Source of the DNA: Lineus longissimus
Lineage: Eukaryota > Nemertea > Pilidiophora > Heteronemertea > Lineidae
DNA: 64,000 nucleotides
Assembly: GCF_910592395.1 (NCBI RefSeq)
Contig: NC_088321.1
Coordinates: 13,640,001-13,704,000 of the forward strand
Reading direction: 5' to 3'
Shown here: positions 12,565 to 24,505 of the stretch, piece by piece
Numbering within the stretch: the stretch's first letter is position 1
How the letters are laid out: each line of letters begins with the position of its first letter
The notes under the pieces: model-generated
The model's database searches: none
What the model saw: the letters and a program-made list of their open reading frames with translations, nothing else
Told to the model about the DNA's origin: nothing
Position numbers and translations under genes: made by a program

Positions 12565-12795
12565 GTTCGGAATTTATAAGATGCACGCCAGATGGTCAGT
12601 CGGTTTCCGCTAACGACGAAGTCGGCCGTCTTAGAGAGTTCCACCGCAGAGCCCCAGTTTTTTGGTCAGGGTGGTGTTCTTTTGCCAGTATTTCGCTCTA
12701 TTCTTCCTTTAAGGGAGCAGGTTTGAAGCACATGAGCTAGGATTTGGTCTACAGCTTCACATTCACATTGAGCAGATTCTCGTGAGCCTATTTTA
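12565..12795 (-). pseudogene. Relic of a non-LTR retrotransposon ORF2 C-terminal end
   Basis: On the minus strand the translation gives CEC..AVDQILAHVLQTC, then after a stop and frameshift ELSKTADFVVSGNRLTIW. A Cys-rich CxC...H...C stretch followed by such a tail is typical of the C terminus of reverse-transcriptase proteins of non-LTR elements. The break and short length mark it as dead. This is recognition by pattern, not by alignment. Confidence 0.5.
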
Positions 12796-12904
12796 TATGT
12801 GAAGGATGGAGTGGCCGGATCATGACCGCTGATCGAACCCAACGACCACGGACGAAGGGAACAAAGTCGGCCATTGGTAGCACAACACTCTTAAAATGGT
12901 GAAA

Positions 12905-12982
12905 TAGAATAGAAACAACCAACTTGGGAACAAAATTTGTGTCCTTAATAAAGAGTTGTCCGCTAAGCGAGGTTCCAGGTTA
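12905..12982 (+). mobile_element. Fragment of MITE family A
   Basis: Contains gaaacaaccaacttggga and tgtccttaataaagag, then an end ggttccaggtta. It matches the right half of the copy at 61400-61599. The left half is absent. Confidence 0.55.
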
Positions 12983-14616
12983 CCTTACTTTAACGTTGGT
13001 AGTGTGGTGCTCTGTCATAGCCAAGTGTAGTATTGAAGAAAAAAAGTCACATACTTTTCTACTATATGACAAGGGCACAGTGTCTGTACGAAACTTTAAA
13101 CACCCACATGACCAATGGCCCATGTCAATATATGATGACACCTTCTTAATACATGTAGTTGGAATTACGTTTACGTTCGGATATCGTAACCTCCCTATTG
13201 GAACGATATGCCAAATTGCTTTCCAATTGATGTCTTACCTTAAATTCACTCGTCTTTTGATTTGTTTATCCGAAAGTTATAGTGCTGTAATATCATGATA
13301 TGGAGGGCTCCATTTCAGAATGTCAAGTTTAATCCAGATAATGTAGTATCCGGTACCCCGTGGAGAAAGTAATCATAAATTGAGTTTAGAGGAGGTTAAC
13401 CAAAACCTATCGGTAGGAAACATCGAAAACACCCATAAGCCTATACTCTATATTGATAAATTCGATATAGCCAAAAGCCTATTGAAATCTTCATATGGAC
13501 TTAGTCAATGCGGTGTCGCTAAGGACAGCTAAATGTTTATCTCCAAAGCTTAGTGTAGGCCTACCGTGACCTAGATTCGATATTCGGCAACAATAAATAG
13601 ATTTTCATGATCGTTTTGGTCTGTTTGTAATGAATTGAATGAAAATATAAAGGCTTAGCCACGTGATTCCATAAGGCCTAGCTACAAATCTGCGTTTTAC
13701 GCCACGTAACGCGTTAGGCATTCGTTCGTGGGTATTGCGTCGTAAATACAATTAACTATTAGTTGGTGCGACAGCTTGATGATGCTATGATACCTACCGA
13801 GGCGAGGAGAGGGCATTTTACAGACAGCTTGCGAAAATAAAATTCTTTTCCAAATGGTCATTAACATTGGAAGACAGGGACAGCTTCAAGTAAATTGTCT
13901 AAATAAGCTTGTACATTCATACTTCTCTTCCATGGTAAACATACGTTGCCTGTGAAAAGGGTCTTTTCAAAATGGCCGAACTTTATTTACGCAGGTTGTC
14001 TATCTGTCGAAGGAAATACGCTTTAAAGCTGAAAAGCAAAAAGTGATGACATCTTACCTCACAAATGCCAAGCAACGGATCACGCTCTACCTGTTGAAAT
14101 GTCGTAAAATTTTGAACGTTGGTAGAGAGTCGCGAAAATGCCGCAAATCCCTGGAAAATACATTACATAATGCAAAACCGTAGTCCCGCGAGAGAGGATA
14201 ACGTGATGACGTCATATCATATGCGTCCAGATCCGCTGCTGAAACGGTGCAACACATCCTCCAGTTGAGGGCAAGTTCCAATGCTGGTATTTGATTGTTG
14301 CAACACGGTATACGGAATTATACACACCAAGAGCGATTTGTTCAATAATGTATACAAACTGCCACTAACAAGCATGACAAGCCTTTCGTATCGATTGATT
14401 TCACATTTGAAAAGTTATGTTGCTAAATTAGAGTTCTCCCTGTAACCAGGGACGCGGTCGCCTACACATTGTCGATTTCGCATTGTCTTTTTGCGCAAGA
14501 TTTGCCTGACACGTTTCGTTGCCTTCGTCGCTGTACATTCCGAGACAGCGATATATGAAAACTTGTTGATACTAAGTATTTAAAGGAGATTGTGGAACTT
14601 GCATTAAACATTGTTG

Positions 14617-14923
14617 AAGGGACAACTTGGGTATGAGATATGTTGATTTTATTATATAAAAATGGCTTCCGGCAGGACCGTGACTTATCCAAACAGGATA
14701 ATTGAAAAGTCATTGAACTGCAATAAACAAAGCACGATAACGGGATGTAACCATATAAGCCTGCATGAAATTCACACGCCATGTCCAAAACTGCCTCGCA
14801 AAAACGTCCAAAATCATTATACGAACTCAGCATTTGTGTGATACTACTGGTGGCGGCGCATGGTGGCTAGAAGGGGTATTATCCTCCTGGCCAGGTAACT
14901 ACCACGCCCAAGTTCTCCCTTTA
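14617..14923. mobile_element. MITE family C, copy 1 (AAGGGACAACTTGGG ends)
   Basis: The left end AAGGGACAACTTGGGTATGA and the right end CCCAAGTTCTCCCTTTAA are inverted repeats. The first 60 bp, including GAGATATGTTG and AATGGCTTCC, match the inverted copy at 28795-29096. The interior has no open frame worth calling. Confidence 0.65.
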
Positions 14924-16184
14924 AGTAGTGCACCGTTAGTTGCTGGCCAACTTGTTGAAAAGACTGTAATTACCCTTTCTAACATACCGTTAATTTGCTT
15001 TCGCCGTCCCCATGAAGATGTTTCGTGGGGGTCGATGTCATCAAAATTTCCCCTGATAACCCTTTGATTGAACTATATAATAATTGGAATTTAGGCCATG
15101 GTGCGAGCGGGCCTCTTCTCAAGAGAATAGACCGGGTATTGGGTTAGGGCTAAGAAGGAACATAACGTACATGTACATGCACATGTAATGGGTATAACGG
15201 GGTGAGTAACTGTCACTCTCTGATTTATTGAAAAACTCAGCTGATAATGATGTCATTGTCGTTGTTCTTGCAGTTGTTGTTTACAAATATTTGATTCCAT
15301 GCTTATTCCTTACATTTCGTTTACTAGTAACCATACCTAAAACCACAATGGCATACATGTACATGACGTAATATCTTGAATCAGGGAGTCACGTTTGTTT
15401 GATTTGAACCGTATTTACCCAAGATAGCCCGTATTTTTATTCGTGCCATGCAACCTATCAACGTTTTTTCATAATTCTACCATGAGGAATATGCTGCAGT
15501 CTCTCCGAGTCTCTTCCACCTGCCCGAGTCGAGGCCAGCCACCCCTCCGAATATCCCAGATTCAAACCGTATCCAAAACCATTGTGTTGACCGCACGAGC
15601 AACTTATGGCTTCTTACTTACCCATTGTGACGAAGCTAAGCCCGACCACCCAATGCGCCATGCTCAAGCGTCAAAACCGATGCCCACGCTTCAGCGTTTG
15701 AACTAAAACAGTAACGCGAACGGGAACAAATTATAGATCCCAACTGTTTTAGGTCAGACACTGAAGCCCGAGATACAACATCGTTTGAACGCCTACACAT
15801 GGTTCCTTTGGGTGTCCTGGCATAGCCTAGTCGCAATGAGGAAGTGTAAGTTAGATGAACGGTCCAAACAAGAGCCTTGTTTCGAGGGGATCTTCAGTCT
15901 GAGACTGGGTTCACTCGAGGAGGTGGTTGGCCTCGACTCGGAGAGGTGGGATACACTCGGAAAGATCACAGCTGATTCCGCACGTTGAATTTGGTCATCT
16001 TTATCAGGGGCAGCTATCTCTGTTGACAATATCATGGGAAATGACCCATCGTATCCAGACTTCGCTGAATAGTCTGGTTTAGAACTAGGTACAGCACATT
16101 GCTCTAGGCAAGTACGCTAGCGGGAAAGTGCAGCTACAAGGATGCTGTGGATTATTTTTGGGGCCTCTATCGGGATCGCTTTCG

Positions 16185-16645
16185 GTAAGTAAAGCTGGAA
16201 GCACGCAGATGTATGTCCGCGAGATCGTGTCACCAGTAAAGCTGGATGAAGTGTCCGCGAGATGGAATCCCAAGTAAAGCTGGAAGTACATAGAGTTAAA
16301 TGTATGCGAAATCGTATTCCAAGCAAAGCGGTAAGTGTCCGCGAGGTCGTGTCACCAGTAAAGCTGGAGGCGCACAGCGGTAAATGTCCGCGAAGTCGTG
16401 CTAGCAGTAAAGATGGAAGCACACAGCGGTTAACGTCCGCGAGATCGTGTCCGCAGTGAAGCTAGAAGCACACAGTGGTTAATGTCCGTGAGAACATGTC
16501 AGCAGTGAAGCTGGAAGCACACAGCGGTTAATGTCCACGATATCGTGTCCGCAGTGAAGCTAGAAGCACACAGCGGTTAATGTCCGCGAGAACGTGTCAG
16601 CAGTGAAGCTGAAAGCACATAGCGGTTAATGTCCACACTTAGACC
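16185..16645. repeat. 49-bp minisatellite upstream of the 16.85-kb gene
   Basis: About nine degenerate units of the type cgcgagatcgtgtc.gcagtgaagct.gaagcacacagcggttaatgtc. The last five units are the most alike and the first are diverged or shortened. It ends about 200 bp before the first visible exon of the plus-strand gene. Confidence 0.85.
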
Positions 16646-16851
16646 CTGAGCAGGGTTGGGCGAAACCTGTTTTAGGCCTATTCGTTTTCAATGGTTGATT
16701 TTTATAGCAAAATACAAAGCGACGTTAATTTGGGACACTTGAGACCAACTTCCACTGAAAACTGCACTCGACCCAGCGGGTATCTCTCGTTAGCGAGACG
16801 CTCTATAGACTCCGACTCTGTTGGTCGCTTCCACAACTTTTTCCACTTCAG

Positions 16852-19590
16852 GGCCATCTGTTGCATGGGACTACACCGATGACATTGGCAGAGAATGGGA
16901 CACACAAGACCCGCGCCTCCTACCGGAAATATCCGTTCCTAAATATTTGGAAAAATGTAAACTATTGATTGGAGCGTCGTCTGGATATCAAACAGATTAT
17001 CAAACTCTCGCAAGGTATTCGAGATTTGGGGGCCTCACCATCGACATGGCGATGGGTATAAACAGAAATATGACGTCATACTGCGATGCTGTCATCGAGG
17101 ACACGGAAAATGACTTCAACGCCGCCTATGGGGCATTTACAAGCTCTGAAAAAGTCTTCCAGGCGACCCGTAATGAACTGACGGAAGCCGAGAAGGCGGA
17201 GATGGACGAACTCAGGAAGTTAGAAGGAAATGGAGAACGCAGGAAACGTCTTGTTTACGCACACAACCGCCGGGAAGACTCGAACTCCCCCGAGTTCGAA
17301 TACGAGGACCTCCGAAGTGCTGATACCGACAACGGCTATGGGTATTATTACGGGTCGGGCGATGAAGCGACCGATGGGCCTACGGAAGCGCCGCGAGAGT
17401 ACGACAGGAGGTTATGGCCGACTCTGTACCGCGAGGAGACTTTTCGGAATACAAATTACAAGAATTCGGTGGATCAGCTCAGGGACTTCTTGGCGAAGGC
17501 CTACGAATTGAAAAAGATATTTGCGGACTCTGAGATCGAGATGAAGGAAAATATGACGATTAATAATTTGATCCAGGGAACACAAGCACTGGAGCAATTC
17601 GTGAGTGAAATTTCAAAGGTTCATTCTCGAGGCGAAGATTTATGTTTATAAGAGAAGTTGCGATTTCACACTTCTACGTCAGCGAAAGCGCTCATGGAAA
17701 GACTAATGGCCGCAGCTATTAGCAACTGAGAAAATATTTCACCCTATAAAAATCAAAATAGTTAAAGAATAATGACATGACTAATCGTTTTAAAGGTTGT
17801 GATGAGGTCATTCTGGTAATACAATTTGCGTATTGATTAACATATTCAGAGTTGAACAAACGCGTTTCTTTTTTTTCTTCAAAATAGCCACAAAGATTAC
17901 CTCTTCTTCTTTAGCTCACGGCGGCGGACATCAGGGCCCTGTACGCCTACATCGGCATTCACCACTTCTCCACATTCAGTGAGCCCTGGGCGGTATACCC
18001 TGAGGAACGGAAGGACACCCTTTACTCTTTAAAGTACAAGCTGACTCAGAGTACAATTATGGCTAGGACATTGGACACAGGGAGTTTCTTCCCAGTGAAG
18101 TACTGGCAGGATTATGCAATCATAGATAAGGTACGTTTCATACACAAAATTTCCGATTTTCCGTGTTTTTCCAATAATTTTTTCGAGCACAAAGTGATTG
18201 AGTGACCATTCCGGTATTTCTTCTTACTACCGGACTCACACCTCAAAGTCTTAGTGGTCAAAATGCAATTTTCCCAACTCAATAAATGCATTCACGTATT
18301 ATATCTCTACAGGAGTACTACCTGTACAGCTCCATAATCGAACAACTTCCTTTACTAAGGTCACTTAGCCTGAGGAATGTGACGAATCAATGTACTCTTT
18401 TCCCCCAAAACAGGATATCCAACGACATCTCTCATACTCGTATTCCATATTTCAGCCCGACTTCAATTGCTCCAGTGGTGAGCTAAGCGTAGTAGACTGC
18501 CCCCTATCATACCTGAAGAAGTATGGTGTCACCGCCATTGATATCAAGAAGTTTGACCCCTGGTTGAAGACATTCAACAAAGCAAGGCGAATCAGGGTGA
18601 ACGAGATCAGTGTCAGATTGGGAGGTAAGATCCTAAGGGTATGAGGTACTTGTGGAAGGTGCCATTGATATTAAGGGGTTTGACCCTAGTTGAAGACAAG
18701 GCTTAACAAATCAGGGTGGACGGGATCAGTTAGGGTAAAAGGGTATGAGCTACTTGTCGGTGAGCCAAGTCAAAAGTGTTACGCTTCTAGTAACCCCAAC
18801 CCCACACCCCAGGACGACTGGTTAGTCCGCAAATTCTTATCAAGGCAGGACGGAGACGGTAAATGTAAATGCTCAGACCCCATTTTAGGGCCTTTAGTTC
18901 GAGGAGCGCTACTTTCGTCTGAATGATGGCACTGATTCTGTGACAAGCCGGTGGTGCCTCCCTCTCTCAAAATAGACACAGAATCAGCTCCATTGCAAGA
19001 CGAGTAACGACATCTTTATAACCTAAAATTGATATTTGGGAGAGGCGAATAGTATCGCAACCAGGTTTTAAGTTTAAATAAGCTGCTTGTTCCTTTTTGT
19101 AGGAGCTCGGGTGAAAGGCGCGGAAAACAACACTACCACGACCAATGAGGAAGTCACAATGGAAGTGTTCAACGTGGGAGAATGTCGCGACTACTTTCTG
19201 TTTGAGGAACACATTTTCCTTGGCGCGCCAGTCCACCTGAAGTACATATATAACCAAGAAAACTGTGAGTATACATGTAGGCCTACCCTGTGGGTTTGTG
19301 CTGAGCCAAATCGATGAAATGGCTGCAAAATTCGAGTTACTCTACGAGGTGACAGCGCGAGCTAGGTCCTAAAACGCCAACATTCTGCATCATAATCTCT
19401 TTTTTTAGATGACAAACGCCTTCTGCAACCGATCAACCCAACAGAGGAGGTATACCACGTGCAGACGACACCATTCACAAAATGGCTGATCGTTTTCGAC
19501 AAGGTTTTGAATCCTGACCTTGACCTCAGCGCCGTCAATGACCTTCGGATCAGCTGGAGCGGAGAGGTCTCCTTGAACCCTTACCCATAG
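16852..19590 (+). CDS. Unrecognised, probably extracellular protein; 3' five exons (N terminus not found)
   Basis: Exons are 16852-17600, 17915-18130, 18456-18624, 19103-19264 and 19409-19590. All acceptors and donors are consensus and the phases match, giving about 492 residues and a TAG stop. The first exon starts in phase with one missing base after an acceptor (cacttcag), so at least one upstream exon exists that I could not locate. The first part is predicted helical (about residues 20-110). An acidic, Tyr/Gly-rich linker follows (NGYGYYYGSGDE), then more helix. The last three exons look like a beta-rich domain with NCSS and a final LRISWSG. Possible N-glycosylation sites (NMT, NNT, NCS) and paired Cys suggest secretion. 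The C-terminal pattern faintly recalls the end domain of TcA-type toxin-complex subunits. That is only an impression and should not be used as an annotation. Confidence 0.7.
18655..18765 (+). repeat. Decayed tandem copy of the preceding exon's 3' half
   Basis: The segment gccattgatattaagg...tttgaccc.. ttgaagaca...aatcagggtg matches exon 18456-18624 plus its donor and following intron, shifted by about 127 bp. Deletions break the frame and the donor GGTAAGATCC is degraded. It sits in the intron directly after the true exon. Confidence 0.75.
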
Positions 19591-19664
19591 AGGTGATTGG
19601 GTGGTGTACACGTGACGTTTAATACGATGACGTCATCTTTGATTAAAACCGATGCACTTTCGAA

Positions 19665-19670
19665 AATAAA
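19665..19670 (+). terminator. Polyadenylation signal AATAAA
   Basis: AATAAA lies 75 bp after the TAG stop of the plus-strand gene, a normal distance for a short 3' UTR. It is followed by a GT/T-rich stretch. Confidence 0.6.
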
Positions 19671-20725
19671 GTTCTTTGGTGAAGCATATTCCAGTTTTTT
19701 CTCTCCAATAATGAATTCAGTCTAGGTGAAATAAAATGGATTTTTTCCAGAACGTATATTAGTTGACAAAACGAAGCAAATTGACAGCTTACGCATATCT
19801 GGTGTTTACATCAAGCAGATGGGTCAACTTTGTCTCTGTGAGTTACCACAGATAACTTTCCAAAAAGCGTTTTCGTAGTTCGCCGAGGCTTACAAAATGA
19901 GCCGACCTTTACGTTAGCTCGCGCCCTCGAAACACGGCGGACATTCCAGCCGTAATTCAATTTGGTCTACTGCGCAGACGGAAGCCCGGAAGACCAATGC
20001 CCGTCCCCTAGTGGGACACGCCAGGCCGGTCTAATCTTTGGACTCAAAGCCAAGATATGCCGTGCAGATCGTTCGAGATTCGGCCCGGTTGGTCAATATG
20101 AAGGTTCTCAATCTGTTAAGCCCCAGGCGTATGCCATGGATTCATTTCGCCGAACAGCTGTGGGCAAAACATTGATCAGTGAATTTCTACCAAAAACCAA
20201 AAAGTCCGTCTCAAAAAGTAACTTCAGTATTATTGGTTTGGTTTCATTTATTTATTACTTGTCTCACCATCAATACAAGAAATTGGAAACCAACATCCTG
20301 GACCGACGACTCATGTGGTAATTCCTGTGTCATACTATGCACTGTAAGTCATTCCGGTTGGTTGTGCTTAAGAGGAACACAAGATAATCGGACCATGTTG
20401 ATTTGCAAGAATACACTCATAAATCAAATGGTAAAAATAAATTGTAATTCTTTACTAATCTGTAGTTGTTATTGCACCGGCTGTGAAATTAATTGTTTTA
20501 ATTATCAAAATAGGAATTCTTACCATTTTAATGGCAGTTTTTACAACTTTTTTAGGTGTTACTAATTTCACAGTAAGTGCAATAGTAACTACCTCATTAG
20601 TTGTTTTTACTCCATCGTGTTCCACTGAAGAAGGAACAAGCCGAACAAATTACAATACGTAGTCTGCCTCGGGAATTAGATAAACACGAGAATGGCGAGC
20701 CCAGAGTTTGGTGCTTATCGCGGCA

Positions 20726-22369
20726 CTAGCAGGGAACGATTGTTGACGCGACTATTGGGACCTTGGACGCATCAAACCCAGGATCGCCTTTGCAGATTTT
20801 GTTCTTGTACACTGGGCAGCAATATGAGTACACTTCCGTGTTGTCTGCTACCCAGCCCTCGTGACAACCCTCCGCTTTCAGGGCAGCCATCTTACACGGA
20901 CTCAAAGTAGGTGCGACAGCGGGTGGACAGCTGGAATAGTAATGGAAACAGTTTGTCCTCACGGGGTAAAAAGGATGGCAACGCTACTATGTATACTGAT
21001 ATTATCATAGGCCTTTTCGACAAAGACGAATCAGAGCCCGAACAATTCAAATGTGGGGGGGGGGGGGGTGGTCGTTTTCAGTCCAAATACTTTTTGTAAC
21101 CTTTGGGCTTTGATATTGTCAATACAATGATAGGAAATGTATCAAATACTTTTTTCTTGCTTGTTGCTTTTTTCAACCTCGCATCTGCTGCGTGGGGCCA
21201 AGCGCTGTACATTTCATGGCCTGTCCCTTTCTGAGCTGATACAGGCGCTCAATACAATTTTAGTCCTTTTTGGGAGATGGGAGGGGGGGGGGAAGAAGGG
21301 GGCCTACAGCGAAACAAAAATGCTATTGCTTCAATCTATCAGAGATGTCCCCACTTACTTTACTGCGCCAAAGTTGCCGGTCACTGGGTCACACGATATC
21401 TTGTAGCACGTCAACCGCAAAACGTACTTGTTCTCCTCCTGCTGGAATGTAGCGGGGCATTTATGGGACGCAGCTGGAAGAAATGAATACGAATCTGATG
21501 ATGCGGTTGAGGACATTACGAGTGACAATATGCGGCGAACTATGACTCACTCTTTTTGTGTGAGACGCCAAGAGAGGCGGAAGTTTTTGTTTTTTAGAGT
21601 AGGTGTCTCCGTTCTCGAGAGCGGATACCGTTAAATGCTTGGAAATTACGTCTTCAGCAGTTGTCGACGTCATATCACATGTACCATAGACATATTATCC
21701 GCAGATTCAGCTGACATGTCGCCAATATCAATTTATCGCTGATAACAGTCAGATTAAATAAAACAATTCGATTTTAAGCGAATTTTTCAGTGTGTTCAGA
21801 TCATTAGTTCAGATGACATCTTTTTCTCCTCATAAATCTCTACTTAATGAAGCACTGTACCTAAGAGCATTCCATAAAAGGCAAGGTATTGTTTACAAAC
21901 AGAGGTATACAACCGCTGTTCTAAAATTTCACTTATGTAGTATACAATTACAACACTCTCTTATTTGGAAGAAAGCAATAACCTTACTTTACTTGACCTA
22001 TGGAAACACATGTTCCCGACCACATCAAAATATTTATTTTGTTTAAGACTCAAAGTTAAAAAGAAAATAATCACAAACATATCAACGCTTTGTAATTATT
22101 TTCCTCTTTATCAAAAGTCTTCAACAGATAAATCAAACTTGTTGGGAATATTATTTTATTACAGGTTTTTAATTTTACCACACTAGAAGATAGGTTACTG
22201 AATTCCTTCAAACAAGTTATATCAGTTTTGTGTACATCAGTGATCTTTTCGAACAGCATTGTGTACCGCTGTTAGAAGAAAAACCCTTGCCTTAAATTGG
22301 GGAATAGAAAGATGACTCACCCACACAGATGACGACGATCAATACAGTGAGAAATAGAACACACTTCAT
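20726..22369 (-). CDS. Small secreted cysteine-rich protein, single-domain VWC-like (122 aa, 3 exons)
   Basis: Exons are 22369-22321, 21473-21359 and 20930-20726. The joins are GTGG/gtgagt to ttccag/CTGC and GTAAA/gtaagt to ttccag/CTGT. Phases agree and the sum is 123 codons including TAG. Exon 1 is a textbook signal peptide (MKCVLFLTVLIVVICV) cut near the AAS junction. The mature part has ten Cys: KCP, TCYKISC, NCPP, SPCK, GCHEGW, YCCP, KIC and a terminal C. The C-x4-C spacing, a Cys-Cys-Pro near the end and a size near 100 residues resemble single-domain von Willebrand factor type C proteins, which in arthropods are linked to nutrition and immunity. Family assignment is tentative because spacings were judged by eye. 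The gene is monocistronic, with a possible AATAAA on the minus strand near 20247-20256. Confidence 0.75.
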
Positions 22370-22792
22370 TGTGGCGATAGTTTCGGGCAATACACGTGTT
22401 GGAATGATGCAAAAAGCTTTCTGAAAGAAGATATCGGCGATATAAAAAATCAAGAAAATGCCCCCCCCCCCGCTGGGTTATGCGAGGTCCGTTTGAAATA
22501 GGCCTTGTCGACAAAGACGAATCAGAGCCCAAACAACACATAATGTGCTCACTCGGAACACGTCAGAAGGCTTCGGACAATGTCATCCACTGTCACCCTT
22601 TCTTCCAGGTGAAACGCATGACTGGTCAGCGCCCCAACTTAATAGTGCAGGAGAGGAGAGGTCGTACAAACGAGATCACCTGTGATGTAAGTCCAAACGA
22701 AACTTGTCATAGATTTTCTTACCGATTCTCTTTTCTGCCAAGCCCCCCCATCTGATCAAACACGACCCTGCAAGTTTAGATAGACTAAGATA

Positions 22793-23135
22793 TACTGAAT
22801 CCACTCAACAATAAGATCCTAAGCCGGACAATACCCGATTTGTACCACCGAGGCGGGTAGAGTCTAAACAGCCGGACAAAACAGTAGGCCTTTCGCAGCC
22901 AGAAAAGGGGTGGGATATCTGTTCAAGGGTTAACAACGTAATCGTCATGAATAGTCCTGACTCTACAGCGGAACTTTCATGTTACAATTAAACACCAATT
23001 GGATGAAACGAAGACAAGATATCCCACCCCTTTTATGGCTGCGAAAGGCCTATTTGCTTAGGCTCTACCCATCGAGGCGGTAGTAGAACTCGGGTAATGT
23101 CGGGCTTGGGATCTTATTGGTGAGTGGATCCAGTA
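22793..23135. mobile_element. Foldback MITE with about 130-bp inverted repeats
   Basis: The left arm begins CTGAATCCACTCAACAATAA and the right arm, inverted, begins CTGGATCCACTCACCAATAA. Pairing continues through AAGATCC, GGGTAGAG.CTAA and TAGGCCTTTCGCAGCC to GGGGTGGGATATCT, leaving a loop of about 90 bp. TA flanks both ends. No coding capacity. The length of the arms distinguishes it from the other MITE families here. Confidence 0.85.
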
Positions 23136-23779
23136 GAAATTTTACTCACCAGCTAGACAGTTACTTCTTCCCTCCTTAACAGCGTATGCCGGTATAGGGT
23201 AGGGCTCGGTTATATACTGGTATGTCTGCGATGACGTGGCATTTAATGTTAAAAGAAGTTGGTCAATTTGACCAATTTACGTTGGACAAGAACCAATATC
23301 GTTTTTTACTTGAAAATTGGTCAACTGAAAATTCGGTTGGTCAGCTGTTCATTGGATTCTACTACTTGACCTAATACAAGGTTGGCCATCTGACCCGGGG
23401 CCGAAATGGCTTGGACTTAGGTCAATGAGTCACCCACACAGATGACGACGTAGTCGAACCCACAGGAGTCGAACCCACGAGGCCGACTCACCGCTGCCTT
23501 CAATACTTGAAATATGTACATATAAGCCATGTCTAAAATAACCCCGCATCAATTTTGTAGCAGAACCTGCAAACTAGCTCACGGCCACCTGAGCTCACAA
23601 ACTGACGAATCTTGCAGGCCAAGTTGATTGCAAAGTTGGTCACCTAACTTGGTCAATTGACCAATTTTTGACTATCCTATGACAGACGGTCCCACAAATG
23701 ACAGCTTAACAACATAAACAGGAAAAAAATAAAATCCAACTCATCACATCACAGTGAAGAATAGAGAATTATTAACTTT

Positions 23780-24042
23780 AACTGACAAGTGACAGATGTG
23801 GTGAAACTTTAACTGACAAGTCACAGATGTGGTCATGTTCAATAGAATTAGTTGCTGAGTATCTTTTGATATCATTGCAGGCACATCTGTAACGGTGTTA
23901 GGTTACTCACTTTTACAATACTTTATTCTATTGTTTTAATACTCGGGCCTGGGCTCCAGCATAATACGGTGTCAGGTTACTCACTTTCACAATACTTTAT
24001 TCTATTGTTTTAATACTCGGGCCTGGGCTCTAGCATGATACC
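23780..24042. repeat. Two short tandem duplications (35 bp and 74 bp)
   Basis: aactttaactgacaagt.acagatgtggt occurs twice about 35 bp apart near 23784-23832. A 74-bp unit beginning cggtgt.aggttactcactt is present twice at about 23893 and 23967, with only a few differences, so the second event is recent. Confidence 0.85.
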
Positions 24043-24429
24043 TCATGTGCACAGATGCAATAGACAAGATATGGGAAACAAAACAAAACAAGAGGCCCAA
24101 GGGCCTGGCGCTCAGCTGGATGACCTAATAACATAGGACTGAGGGTGTAAAGTAGTAAATATCGGCTTTATACTACTGTTTGAAGGTCAAGAGAACACCT
24201 TATACCCCTAAAATTTCCAATGCAGAGCTGCCAGCTGGATGAAATATGATTGAACTAATCAGCCATTGTATGTAAATATTACAGGAGGCAACGGAATATA
24301 TCCCTAGTTCAGTATGTTGTATCGGTAGCTTTACAGAAAAGAAGTGTCAGAGAGGATGAGACTTCTCCATGGACAACTGTGGTATGTCCAGGCTGGGTTG
24401 TACAGCACAAGGATACAAAATGCTGTCTG

Positions 24430-24505
24430 TAATTAATTGAGAGGTATCCTGATTTAACAGAGGTCAAAATAAATAGAAATGACCAGTTTGGGACTAACAC
24501 CACTG
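24430..24505 (+). mobile_element. Fragment of MITE family A
   Basis: The segment gagaggtatcctgatttaacagaggtcaaa..aaatgaccagtttgggac matches the middle of the copy at 61400-61599. Both ends are missing. Confidence 0.5.

Larger units (their letters stand above)
11004..16851. other. Gene-poor region between two genes, mostly transposon debris
   Basis: This region lies between the 5' end of the minus-strand giant gene and the first exon I can see of the plus-strand gene at 16852. It holds MITE copies (11449-11700, 11922-12109, 14617-14923), a LINE relic (12565-12795) and a 49-bp minisatellite (16185-16645). Undetected non-coding or first exons of either neighbouring gene may be here. I see no convincing coding exon. 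Confidence 0.5.
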
